The notes beneath the pieces are model-generated. The model did not search any database and was not told the DNA's origin. It saw only the letters and a program-made list of their open reading frames with translations. The position numbers were made by a program, and so were the translations under genes. A stretch of 19,820 nucleotides of DNA, from positions 19,296 through 39,115 of the forward strand of contig DCAE01000051.1 in NCBI GenBank assembly GCA_002311385.1, written 5' to 3'. Within the stretch, counting starts at the first letter, position 1, and each line of letters opens with the position of its first letter. Shown here one piece after another: positions 13,992-19,820 of the stretch. Source of the DNA: Dehalococcoidia bacterium UBA1141 (GTDB taxonomy: Bacteria > Chloroflexota > Dehalococcoidia > Lucifugimonadales > UBA3495).

Positions 13992-14495
13992 TTGGGCAAC
14001 GTCGTTTCCGGTGCCATAGTGACCACGTTGTTTCTGTTGGTTACCATGGTCGTTTTCTTTTTTCTCCTCAGTTCATTCACCAACCGGAGCCTCGACGCCA
14101 GCGCAGCCTCCGCCCGGCAAGGTGCCAGAGTCCATTCGGCAATACAGTTCAACTCAACAGCACAAGCCAACGCAGGTGTCTGCGACGTCTATTCGGTGGT
14201 CGTTGAGAACACGGGCGATATCCTGATGGACGATTTCAGCGAGATGGACCTGATTGTGGAATACACGGACACCGGAGACACAGCGGTGATTGAAAGGTTG
14301 GCTCATGCCACAGGCTGGTCGGTCTCATCAATCTCCCCCGACACCAGAGGCCCCTCGGAATGGAACCCGGGAGAGATTGCAACGGTCAACTTTACCCTGT
14401 CGCCAACAGCAAAGGACGGCACGTCCGGACTGGTGACCATGGCCACGTACTTGGGAATTTCAGACTCCTCCTACTTTTCCTGCGCTATCTCTTGA
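13992..14495 (+). CDS. ArlF/ArlG-like (FlaF/FlaG) archaellum-stator-type protein
   Basis: 167 residues: an N-terminal hydrophobic helix (about 4-28), an Ala/Ser/Arg stretch, then a beta-rich domain. The pattern VYSVVVENTGDILMDDFSEM (66-85), LIVEY, WSVSS and WNPGEIATVNFTL (124-136), ending in a LVTMATYLGISDSSYF strand, is that of the immunoglobulin-like domain of archaellum proteins FlaF/FlaG, in which 'VKNTG' and 'NPGE' are hallmarks. Cys64 and Cys164 could pair. Start is TTG at 13992 with AGGAG (13978-13982) nine bases upstream; a TGA at 13968 closes the frame. No archaellin, ArlH, ArlI or ArlJ is nearby, so this is an orphan or a distant homologue. Role as stator or pseudopilin is inferred. 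Confidence 0.6.
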   Translation: MGNVVSGAIVTTLFLLVTMVVFFFLLSSFTNRSLDASAASARQGARVHSAIQFNSTAQANAGVCDVYSVVVENTGDILMDDFSEMDLIVEYTDTGDTAVIERLAHATGWSVSSISPDTRGPSEWNPGEIATVNFTLSPTAKDGTSGLVTMATYLGISDSSYFSCAIS

Positions 14496-14568
14496 GTTAG
14501 GCGTCAACTTGTCTGTGTCCTTGGCGCTCCATACCTCCTCTAAGCCCGTGGCTTGCTGGTTTCGCCGC

Positions 14569-14577
14569 TGATATAAT
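14569..14577 (+). promoter_or_regulatory. Extended -10 promoter of the aminopeptidase
   Basis: TGATATAAT is a perfect extended -10 (TGn plus TATAAT), which can act without a good -35. Transcription would start near 14584, about 25 bases before the TTG start. Confidence 0.5.
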
Positions 14578-14608
14578 CCTCACAATCCTATCAAGAGGGT
14601 GGCATTCA

Positions 14609-15709
14609 TTGGCTGACAGAGAACAGGCGCTTAATATTCTCTCCCGTTTGGGAGTGCAGCCAGCAGTGGCATATCGGGAAGCCGGAGTGGCGTCGGCAGT
14701 GGAACTGACCTTGAAAGAGTTGGGAGTGGCGTGGGAGGTAGACGACCACGGCAACATCATCGCCCGTGTGACCGGCCAGGATCCCGCTGCCGAGCCTTTG
14801 GCTTTGGTGGCCCATATGGACCATCCCGGCTTTGAAGCAGTGTCTTATCAGGGTGACTACCTAGTCGGCGATGTCTTAGGTGGAGTGCCTCCGGCCAGTT
14901 TTGAGGCAGGGGTGCCGCTACACATCATCTTGGCTGACGGCAAGCGTTTGCCCGCCACCACCGCCGGACGCCACGGCGATGACGCACAGCGGCAAGTGTT
15001 GATTGAGTTAAGTGAACCGGCGCAGTTGGAATTACCGGCCGCCGTGGTGTTCGACCTGCCGGACTTCCAGGTGGACGGGGACATGATACGGATGCGGGCC
15101 GCCGACGATCTGGCGGGTTGTGCCAGCATACTGGCGGCGCTGGCAGAATTGTCGGCACAAACACCGCCTGGGGACGTTTACGGGGTGTTCACCCGCGCCG
15201 AGGAAGTTGGTCTGATGGGCGCAAGGCTGTTGGCGGAGTCGGGCCTCTTGCCCAAGCAGACGTTGGTTGTGTCTTTGGAGTCCAGCCGCACCCTGCCCGG
15301 AGCAGAGCAAGGCAGCGGCCCGGTCATACGCGTTGGGGACGCTGGCATGACCTTTAACGCCGACGCTGAATCGGTATTGCTCAAGGCCAGAGAGACCCTG
15401 CAACTCCAAGAGGGGGGCTTCCGGGTGCAGCGGCAACTGATGAGCGGGGGCGTTTGCGAAGCCAGCGCCTTTGCCTTGTTCGGCTACCGCACCACGGGTA
15501 TAGCTTTCCCATTGGGCAATTATCATAACGGAGCGCCCGACGGGACAATCCAAGCCGAATACATCCACGTCGAAGACTTTATCGGCGGAGTCCGGCTAAT
15601 CGTGGAAGCAGCCCGGCAGATGCCTGAAAAGAACAACATTGCTTTCAAGCAGAGACTAAGCCAGGTGCCTGATGACGTGAGGGAGAGGCTTGGCCGCAAA
15701 CTAACTTAG
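14609..15709 (+). CDS. M42-type (glutamyl aminopeptidase/endoglucanase-like) metallopeptidase
   Basis: 366-residue di-zinc peptidase, cytoplasmic, probably trimming short peptides. Ligand motifs appear in M42 order: AHMDHPGF (His69, Asp71), AADDLAGCASIL (Asp166/Asp167), TRAEEVGLMGA (Glu198, Glu199), SLESSR (Glu224, where Asp is more usual) and EYIHVEDF (His320). The segment between the first two motifs (about 75-160) has the size of the M42 beta insertion domain. Start is TTG at 14609 after AGAGGGTGG; an extended -10 stands just above. Divergence from classical M42 (HPGF in place of EIGF) means that a related M20/M28 assignment is possible. It ends 19 bp from a convergent NHL gene. Confidence 0.85.
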   Translation: MADREQALNILSRLGVQPAVAYREAGVASAVELTLKELGVAWEVDDHGNIIARVTGQDPAAEPLALVAHMDHPGFEAVSYQGDYLVGDVLGGVPPASFEAGVPLHIILADGKRLPATTAGRHGDDAQRQVLIELSEPAQLELPAAVVFDLPDFQVDGDMIRMRAADDLAGCASILAALAELSAQTPPGDVYGVFTRAEEVGLMGARLLAESGLLPKQTLVVSLESSRTLPGAEQGSGPVIRVGDAGMTFNADAESVLLKARETLQLQEGGFRVQRQLMSGGVCEASAFALFGYRTTGIAFPLGNYHNGAPDGTIQAEYIHVEDFIGGVRLIVEAARQMPEKNNIAFKQRLSQVPDDVRERLGRKLT

Positions 15710-15728
15710 CTTAGTATGGCCGGCCTAG

Positions 15729-16760
15729 CTAGACACCAACCACCCGCACCCGGTGGTTATTGCTGTCGGCTATGTAGATATTGCCTTGGGCGTCCACATC
15801 CGCGCCGTGGGGACGGTCCATACCGGCGTTCACGGCGTCTCCGCCATCCCCTTCTCCGCCCTTATGACCGCCAGCCACGGTGGTGACGATTCCGGTGGAG
15901 ACATCTATCTTGCGTATGGCGTGGTTCTCGGTGTCTACCACCAGGATATTGCCTTGCTGGTCGCAGCGTAAGGCCTTGGGAGCGCCCCAGGTGGAAGTTA
16001 GCGCCGGTCCGCCGTCTCCGGTGTAGCCGCCTTCCCCTGTTCCGGCAATGGTGGACATGCGCCCCGTGCTGTCAATTTTGCGAACGCCATTGCCCTCCCG
16101 CTCACTGATGTAGGTGTTCCCTTGGCCGTCGTTACACACAGCCCGAGCGCCCAGAATCCCCGCCTCTATGGCCGGTCCACCGTCTCCGGTGCGCTCTTTC
16201 TGGCCGTTGCCAGCAAAGGTGTTGATTATGCCGTTGCTGAGATTGAGGCGGCGGATTCTCTGGTCTTGAATGTCGGCGATAAGCAGCCCACCCAAGCCGT
16301 CCAAGAAGCAATCGTTGGGCTCTTTTAGTTGCGCCGCTGTGCCTGGCCCTCCATCGCCGCTGTATCCAGCCACCCCGGTGCCAGCCACAGTTGTAATGAT
16401 GCCGGTGACACCGTCTACCTTGCGAATCACGGAGTTTAAGCGGTCGACGATGTATATGTCGCCGTTGCCGTCGATTTGCAACGAATATGGCTGGTTGAAA
16501 GTGGCTTGGGTGGCCGGACCGCTATCACCGGAATAACCCTCGCTGCCGGTGCCCGCCACCGTGGTGATGACTCCAGTGGCCTTGTCCACCTTGCGCACAC
16601 AATGGTTGGTCGCTTCGGCCAGAAATAGATTGCCTTGTGCGTCAAAAGCGCACATGAAAGGCTCGCTGAGCAGCGCGCTGGCCGCAGGACCACCGTCCCC
16701 GGTGTAGCCCTTCTCACCGGTTCCCACAAAGGTCTGAATCTTTCCCTTCTCGAAACTCAT
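15729..16760 (-). CDS. NHL-repeat six-blade beta-propeller protein
   Basis: 343 residues built from six repeats with a 57-residue period, each opening TxAGTGxxGYxGDGGPA (near residues 10, 67, 124, 181, 237 and 294) and ending in a VRKID-type strand. Six blades make a closed NHL/YncE-like propeller. The fourth and sixth repeats are the most degenerate (GNGQKERTGDGGPA; GGHKGGEGDGGDA). No signal peptide, membrane span or catalytic domain is seen, so it is either cytoplasmic or exported by another route; such propellers bind ligands or proteins, and some act as lyases or lactonases. ATG at 16760 has GGGAG ten bases upstream. It lies downstream of the deacetylase gene on the same strand, with a repeat copy between. 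Confidence 0.9.
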   Translation of the reverse strand: MSFEKGKIQTFVGTGEKGYTGDGGPAASALLSEPFMCAFDAQGNLFLAEATNHCVRKVDKATGVITTVAGTGSEGYSGDSGPATQATFNQPYSLQIDGNGDIYIVDRLNSVIRKVDGVTGIITTVAGTGVAGYSGDGGPGTAAQLKEPNDCFLDGLGGLLIADIQDQRIRRLNLSNGIINTFAGNGQKERTGDGGPAIEAGILGARAVCNDGQGNTYISEREGNGVRKIDSTGRMSTIAGTGEGGYTGDGGPALTSTWGAPKALRCDQQGNILVVDTENHAIRKIDVSTGIVTTVAGGHKGGEGDGGDAVNAGMDRPHGADVDAQGNIYIADSNNHRVRVVGV

Positions 16761-16803
16761 TTAAGCCGTTCTCCCGTCTAGATAGCTGTCTTTCTTAGCT
16801 CAA

Positions 16804-16844
16804 GTCCCCCATTCTTAAAGGGGGACTCAGTGGGGATTTTCGTC
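16804..16844 (+). repeat. Dispersed C-run/G-run repeat, copy B
   Basis: Begins GTCCCCCATTCTTAAAGGGG and continues GACTCAGTGGGGATTTTCGTC. The C5 and G5 runs pair as a hairpin. It fills most of the gap between the deacetylase stop and the NHL gene start. Confidence 0.7.
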
Positions 16845-16848
16845 GCAA

Positions 16849-17721
16849 CTAGTTCGTCGCTGTTTCTCCGTTATACCAGTCCAGCAACTCGCTGCCGGTC
16901 ATGAATACCACGCCCTCGAATTGCTTGATGTAGTCAAATATCATGTTGTAGTACTTGATTCGGTGGGGCACGCCGGTGATGTAGGGGTGAGTTGAGATAC
17001 ACATCACCCGGGCGCTTTCGGCCCCTTCCCGGTAGAGAGTGTCGAACTGGTCTTTGGCACGCTCGAAAATCTCAGGCGATTTGTGGTGCTGTATCAGGTA
17101 GATGGGAATGTCATTGAGTTCCACGGTATAAGGCAAGGCCACCAAGCGCCCGCTTTTGACCTTCATCTCGTAGGGTTGGTCGTCGTTGCACCAGTCTGCG
17201 ACGTATTCGATCCCTTCCTCGGCCAGGATATCCGGTGTGTCGAACGTCTCGGCCAGCCCTGGCCCCATCCAACCCCTGGGAGCGGTACCGGTCAATTCTT
17301 TAATGGTGCTGATGGTCTTGCGAATGGTTTCTCTTTCGTCTGGTTCGCTGTTTATGACCCGCTGGATGAAACCGTGGCCCAGCATCTCCCATCCCGACTT
17401 CAGGCTATCTTTCACCAACTGAGGGTAGCTTAGGCATACTGATCCATTAAGGCTGACCGTCGCCCGGATGCCGTGGCTGTCCAACACCTGTTTGAACCGC
17501 CAGAAACCGACGCGCATGCCGTAGTCGAACCAACCGAAGTTGGCGATATCCGGGATGATGCTGACTCCTTGGGGACTGGGTAACACCGCTCTGGCCATGG
17601 GAGAATTTATATCCCATTCTTCTACGTTGATTACCGGCCACACAGCTACCCTCGCGCCGCCGGGCAGCTTAAGGGGTTTTCGTTGAAAAATCGGGGAGTA
17701 ATCGGCTCGGGGATTGGCCAT
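16849..17721 (-). CDS. Polysaccharide deacetylase family protein (PuuE allantoinase-like)
   Basis: 290-residue NodB/CE4-fold hydrolase. Seen: VINVEEWDI (30-38) in place of the TFDDG of true chitin deacetylases, LGHGFIQR (His116), GWMGPGLAETFDTPDIL, and STHPYITGVPHR (His245). The NxEE start, the GWEMLGHG block and the length resemble the metal-independent PuuE-type allantoinases and related C-N hydrolases rather than peptidoglycan deacetylases. No signal peptide, consistent with a cytoplasmic substrate. ATG at 17721 has AGGAG within 7 bases. It follows the GlcG/HbpS-like gene on the same strand. Allantoin hydrolysis is an inference from family resemblance only. Confidence 0.85.
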   Translation of the reverse strand: MANPRADYSPIFQRKPLKLPGGARVAVWPVINVEEWDINSPMARAVLPSPQGVSIIPDIANFGWFDYGMRVGFWRFKQVLDSHGIRATVSLNGSVCLSYPQLVKDSLKSGWEMLGHGFIQRVINSEPDERETIRKTISTIKELTGTAPRGWMGPGLAETFDTPDILAEEGIEYVADWCNDDQPYEMKVKSGRLVALPYTVELNDIPIYLIQHHKSPEIFERAKDQFDTLYREGAESARVMCISTHPYITGVPHRIKYYNMIFDYIKQFEGVVFMTGSELLDWYNGETATN

Positions 17722-17850
17722 TGTGAGCTCCTTTTATTGTGATCAGCCGTCAGCTAGAAACGGTACTTCAGGCGCATTTTACTGCTGTGTAGGCAATTAC
17801 ATAGGCAACCAAGTTGGGACAGGAAAAGCCCCCGGAAAATTCCCACGGGA

Positions 17851-17885
17851 AAGTCCCCTTTGTAAAGGGGGATTTAGGGGGATTT
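17851..17885 (+). repeat. Dispersed C-run/G-run repeat, copy C
   Basis: Best-preserved copy: AAGTCCCCTTTGTAAAGGGG followed by GATTTAGGGGGATTT. CCCCTTT pairs with AAAGGGG around a two-base loop. It lies between the GlcG-like gene stop and the deacetylase start. Confidence 0.75.
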
Positions 17886-17913
17886 GGCCCCTCGCTGAAA
17901 CTCGACGGCTAAT

Positions 17914-18333
17914 TTATAAACCCAGCGCGTTTAGACCCATGTTGGCGATGTCTTCGTCTTCTTGGGCAGCCAGGCCGCTTACGCCAATTCCTCCCAGTAT
18001 CGCTCCCGTGCTTGGGTGCAACACCACAACACCACCTTGAACTGCAGCCAGCATGGGGTCGCCCATCTCGGCCACACTGCGCCCCTGCTCCTTGAGCCTG
18101 GCGGCATAGTCTTTGGAGTCTTGACCGGACAGAGCGCAGGTGTAGGCCTTACGGATGGCCATGCGCTGGGGTATCTTGCGGCAACGGTCCATGCGCACGT
18201 AGCTAATCAGGTCTCCCACATCGTCAACAATGGCGATGGCCAGAGGACGGTCTGAGTCTTCAGTGGCCTTGGCCATCATAACGTTCATTGCTTTTTGGAT
18301 TTGGTCCAGGCTCAGCATAGGCTTGTCGAACAT
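17914..18333 (-). CDS. GlcG/HbpS family heme-degrading-type protein
   Basis: 139 residues of the GlcG/HbpS fold (PF03928), small cytoplasmic proteins found with glycolate, propanediol and other oxidation operons; some bind heme. Seen: IAIVDDVGDLISYVRMDRC, a hallmark of the N-terminal half, IRKAYTCALSG, MGDPMLAAVQGGVVVL and the glycine-rich GAILGGIGVSGLAAQEDEDIA near the end. An upstream in-frame TTG at 18354 lies inside the ribosome site, so ATG at 18333 with GGAGG (18341-18345) seven bases above is the true start. Unlike secreted HbpS it has no signal peptide. Same-strand neighbours are the deacetylase and, upstream, a CcdA-type protein. Confidence 0.9.
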   Translation of the reverse strand: MFDKPMLSLDQIQKAMNVMMAKATEDSDRPLAIAIVDDVGDLISYVRMDRCRKIPQRMAIRKAYTCALSGQDSKDYAARLKEQGRSVAEMGDPMLAAVQGGVVVLHPSTGAILGGIGVSGLAAQEDEDIANMGLNALGL

Positions 18334-18433
18334 GAATTTTCCTCCGTTAACCAATTTGGGGGAGCAAAAGGTCTGACGAATTCTAGCGTCGGCTAATTCT
18401 AGCGTCGGTGGGAGAGGGAGGCAAGGAAGAGGA

Positions 18434-18449
18434 TGGGCTAATTAGCCCA
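18434..18449. repeat. Perfect 16-bp palindrome
   Basis: TGGGCTAATTAGCCCA is fully self-complementary. It could be an operator for the GlcG-like gene downstream on the minus strand or part of a terminator; no T-run follows. Confidence 0.5.
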
Positions 18450-18618
18450 CGCCTGGGATTTCCCTCCTACCTTTGATGGAGAAGGCCAACTGGCCCGGCA
18501 CCGGTGGAGCACCATCCGCCAAGACATCTTTTTGAAATATGGAGGAGCGGGATTCATCATAGAGCAATCTACGTATGATGTTTGGCGGGGTAGCTGCTTG
18601 CTATCTTTCTGGCGGTGA
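18442..18618 (+). other. Possible coding remnant, unrecognised
   Basis: A 58-codon frame with no start codon or ribosome site carries protein-like sequence, for example WDFPPTFDGEGQLARHRW and IFLKYGGAGFIIEQSTYDVW. Codon usage and composition resemble nearby genes, but the family is not recognised. It may be a decayed gene end or chance. Confidence 0.25.
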
Positions 18619-18626
18619 TAGCACAG

Positions 18627-18656
18627 GGGCGGCATTTCTTTTCGAGATTGCCGCCC
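18627..18656 (-). other. Hairpin downstream of the CcdA-type gene
   Basis: GGGCGGCA (18627-18634) and TGCCGCCC (18649-18656) form a perfect 8-bp stem with a 14-base loop, 40 bases past the CcdA-type stop. No T-run follows in the transcribed direction, so a terminator role is only possible. Confidence 0.4.
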
Positions 18657-18694
18657 TTGATTGCCGAGTTAGGTCTGGGATTCCGATATTCGGT

Positions 18695-19633
18695 TTAGAG
18701 CAGACCGCCGATGGTCAGCCAGTAAAAGACTATGTAGGTGCCAGCAACCACCATCAGCGCCGAGCCGAAAGGCTGGATGAAGGGAAGGGCCTTGCGCAGC
18801 ATGCTGGTCATGGTGCCTTTGAAAAATGCCATTCCGATGGTTAGGGCCATGATTACCAGACCCATTCCGAAGGCGAAGAGGAAAAAGTTGCCTACCACCG
18901 ATGCTGTACTGGCCCCGGCAACACTGATGCCCACAACCGCCAGGAAAATTGGAAGTGCGCAACTCAAAGATGCCGTGCCGTAACTCAGCCCGAACATGAA
19001 GTAGCCGCGGGTGCTGATTTCGCCTGGATTGCCCATATGGCTGGCCGCTTGGGCGGCGATACCGGTGTATAGTTTGCCGCCGCCGACCATCCAAGCCCCA
19101 ACCAAGGCCAAGCCGATACCGATGACTAGACCCAGCCAGGGAAGAAGATCGCTTACGAATGATGCTCCCAGTCCTATGGCTGCGCCAACTACACCGAATA
19201 GCAGCACGAATCCAATGGTGACCGTGCCGCCAATCTTGACGGCTTTGCTAAATTGTCGGACAGGGGACACTGTTTGATCCGTATCCGCCTTGTCGCCGAG
19301 GTACATGCCCAAATATGCTGGCAGCATCGCGAACCCGCAGGGGTTGACCGCCGATGCCAGACCGGCGGCAAGGGCAAATAGGGAAGAGGCCCCCACCAGG
19401 CCTCCCAACTTGGTGCTGGAGTTCCCAGATAGCCTCTCTACGAACAAGTTAACGCTGTCTATGCCGCCCTCGCCGCCCTCGCCGCCCACGATGGCGGCTC
19501 CGACGAAAGCCGTGGTCAAGGACGCCGCAGCGACGAACAACGGGATGAGGATGCTCCGCCAAGATGTTACTTGTCCGAAAGGAAGGGCCTTTAGCACGTT
19601 GGGTAAACCTCGTGAAATAGTGGGGCTAGACAT
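18695..19633 (-). CDS. CcdA/DsbD-type thiol-disulfide transmembrane protein
   Basis: 312-residue membrane protein of the cytochrome c biogenesis CcdA family, which passes reducing equivalents from cytoplasmic thioredoxin across the membrane. The two essential cysteines are in place: Cys99 in SAVNPCGFAMLP on the first core helix and Cys225 in SLSCALPIF on the fourth. Six core hydrophobic segments follow the usual plan. An N-terminal extension of about 80 residues contains an extra hydrophobic segment (28-50) and a Gly/Glu-rich stretch GGEGGEGG before the core, longer than in classical CcdA (about 220-240). Start ATG at 19633 has only a weak GGAAG upstream. No thioredoxin-like partner or cytochrome maturation gene is in the window. 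Confidence 0.9.
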   Translation of the reverse strand: MSSPTISRGLPNVLKALPFGQVTSWRSILIPLFVAAASLTTAFVGAAIVGGEGGEGGIDSVNLFVERLSGNSSTKLGGLVGASSLFALAAGLASAVNPCGFAMLPAYLGMYLGDKADTDQTVSPVRQFSKAVKIGGTVTIGFVLLFGVVGAAIGLGASFVSDLLPWLGLVIGIGLALVGAWMVGGGKLYTGIAAQAASHMGNPGEISTRGYFMFGLSYGTASLSCALPIFLAVVGISVAGASTASVVGNFFLFAFGMGLVIMALTIGMAFFKGTMTSMLRKALPFIQPFGSALMVVAGTYIVFYWLTIGGLL

Positions 19634-19656
19634 TAGTATTCTACGCTTCCATTTAC

Positions 19657-19683
19657 CGTATAGATTCCCTGGCTCATCGGCAA
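19657..19683 (-). promoter_or_regulatory. Weak promoter candidate for the CcdA-type gene
   Basis: On the minus strand TTGCCG (19683-19678) and TATACG (19662-19657) stand 15 bases apart, a short spacing. Leader would be about 20 bases. The remainder of the window (to 19820) shows no gene. Confidence 0.25.
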
Positions 19684-19820
19684 TTCGCGGCGCCTAAGGG
19701 CATTGGCCGAACTTTTTTATGCGCCTCTTATTGCTTTTGTACAGGGTTGGATGCAGCCCAGCGGGGCCGGATTTAGGGATTCACGGGATCGGACAAAAAG
19801 AGTAGAGGCCGGTTCGCAAT

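Larger units (their letters stand above)
18334..18694. other. Intergenic region CcdA to GlcG-like gene
   Basis: 361 bp with several small structures: a tandem repeat AATTCTAGCGTCGG at 18379-18392 and 18395-18408, a perfect 16-bp palindrome at 18434-18449, a hairpin at 18627-18656, and a short plus-strand frame (18442-18618) that may be a gene remnant. Confidence 0.5.

Noticed and set aside
15032..15568. 178-codon minus-strand frame
   Set aside because: Shadow of the M42-type peptidase, which retains all its metal-ligand motifs.
1..19820. CRISPR array, insertion sequence, prophage or toxin-antitoxin pair
   Set aside because: No regularly spaced repeats, transposase, integrase or phage proteins seen on either strand.

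Overview
The window looks like a chromosomal segment of an uncultivated, aerobic, heterotrophic bacterium of the Chloroflexota (SAR202 / Dehalococcoidia-like). This is inferred from gene content and style only: paired flavin-dependent luciferase-like monooxygenases, a split methylmalonyl-CoA mutase large subunit, an archaellum-stator-like protein in an otherwise bacterial context, frequent TTG/GTG starts behind good Shine-Dalgarno sites, and G/C-run intergenic repeats. There is no rRNA or other taxonomic marker apart from one tRNA.

Layout, left to right. (1) 1-2446, minus strand: a methylmalonyl-CoA mutase large subunit followed by an acyl-CoA dehydrogenase cut by the window edge; together they suggest acyl-CoA / propionate or branched-acid catabolism. 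(2) 2789-4291: an orphan PhnD-like binding protein, tRNA-Gly(TCC) with its own TATAAT box, a degenerate DUF1330 remnant ending against the tRNA, and a 27-codon ORF behind a near-consensus promoter. (3) 4292-5873, minus: a ketopantoate-reductase-family enzyme and a small protein of unknown family. (4) 6244-7821, minus: SerA (phosphoglycerate dehydrogenase). (5) 8226-11624, plus: LLM monooxygenase, alpha/beta hydrolase, LLM monooxygenase, a likely organic-matter oxidation cassette. (6) 11669-13018, minus: an Ldh-family (malate/L-lactate/ureidoglycolate-type) dehydrogenase, with a truncated O-methyltransferase tail continuing in the same frame after its stop codon. (7) 13496-15709, plus: a two-membrane-segment ORF broken by an in-frame TGA, an ArlF/ArlG-like stator protein, and an M42-type aminopeptidase with an extended -10 promoter. 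(8) 15729-19633, minus: a six-blade NHL propeller, a PuuE-like polysaccharide deacetylase, a GlcG/HbpS-type protein and a CcdA-type thiol-disulfide membrane protein.

Intergenic spaces carry at least three copies of a G-run/C-run repeat (about 9515, 16804 and 17851), one long inverted repeat (5995-6070) and several small hairpins. No CRISPR array, transposase, integrase, rRNA or phage gene was seen. The most unusual items are the archaellum-like stator with its TGA-interrupted neighbour, the small ORF with strong signals at 4134-4291, and the two gene remnants (DUF1330 at the tRNA, O-methyltransferase behind the dehydrogenase).
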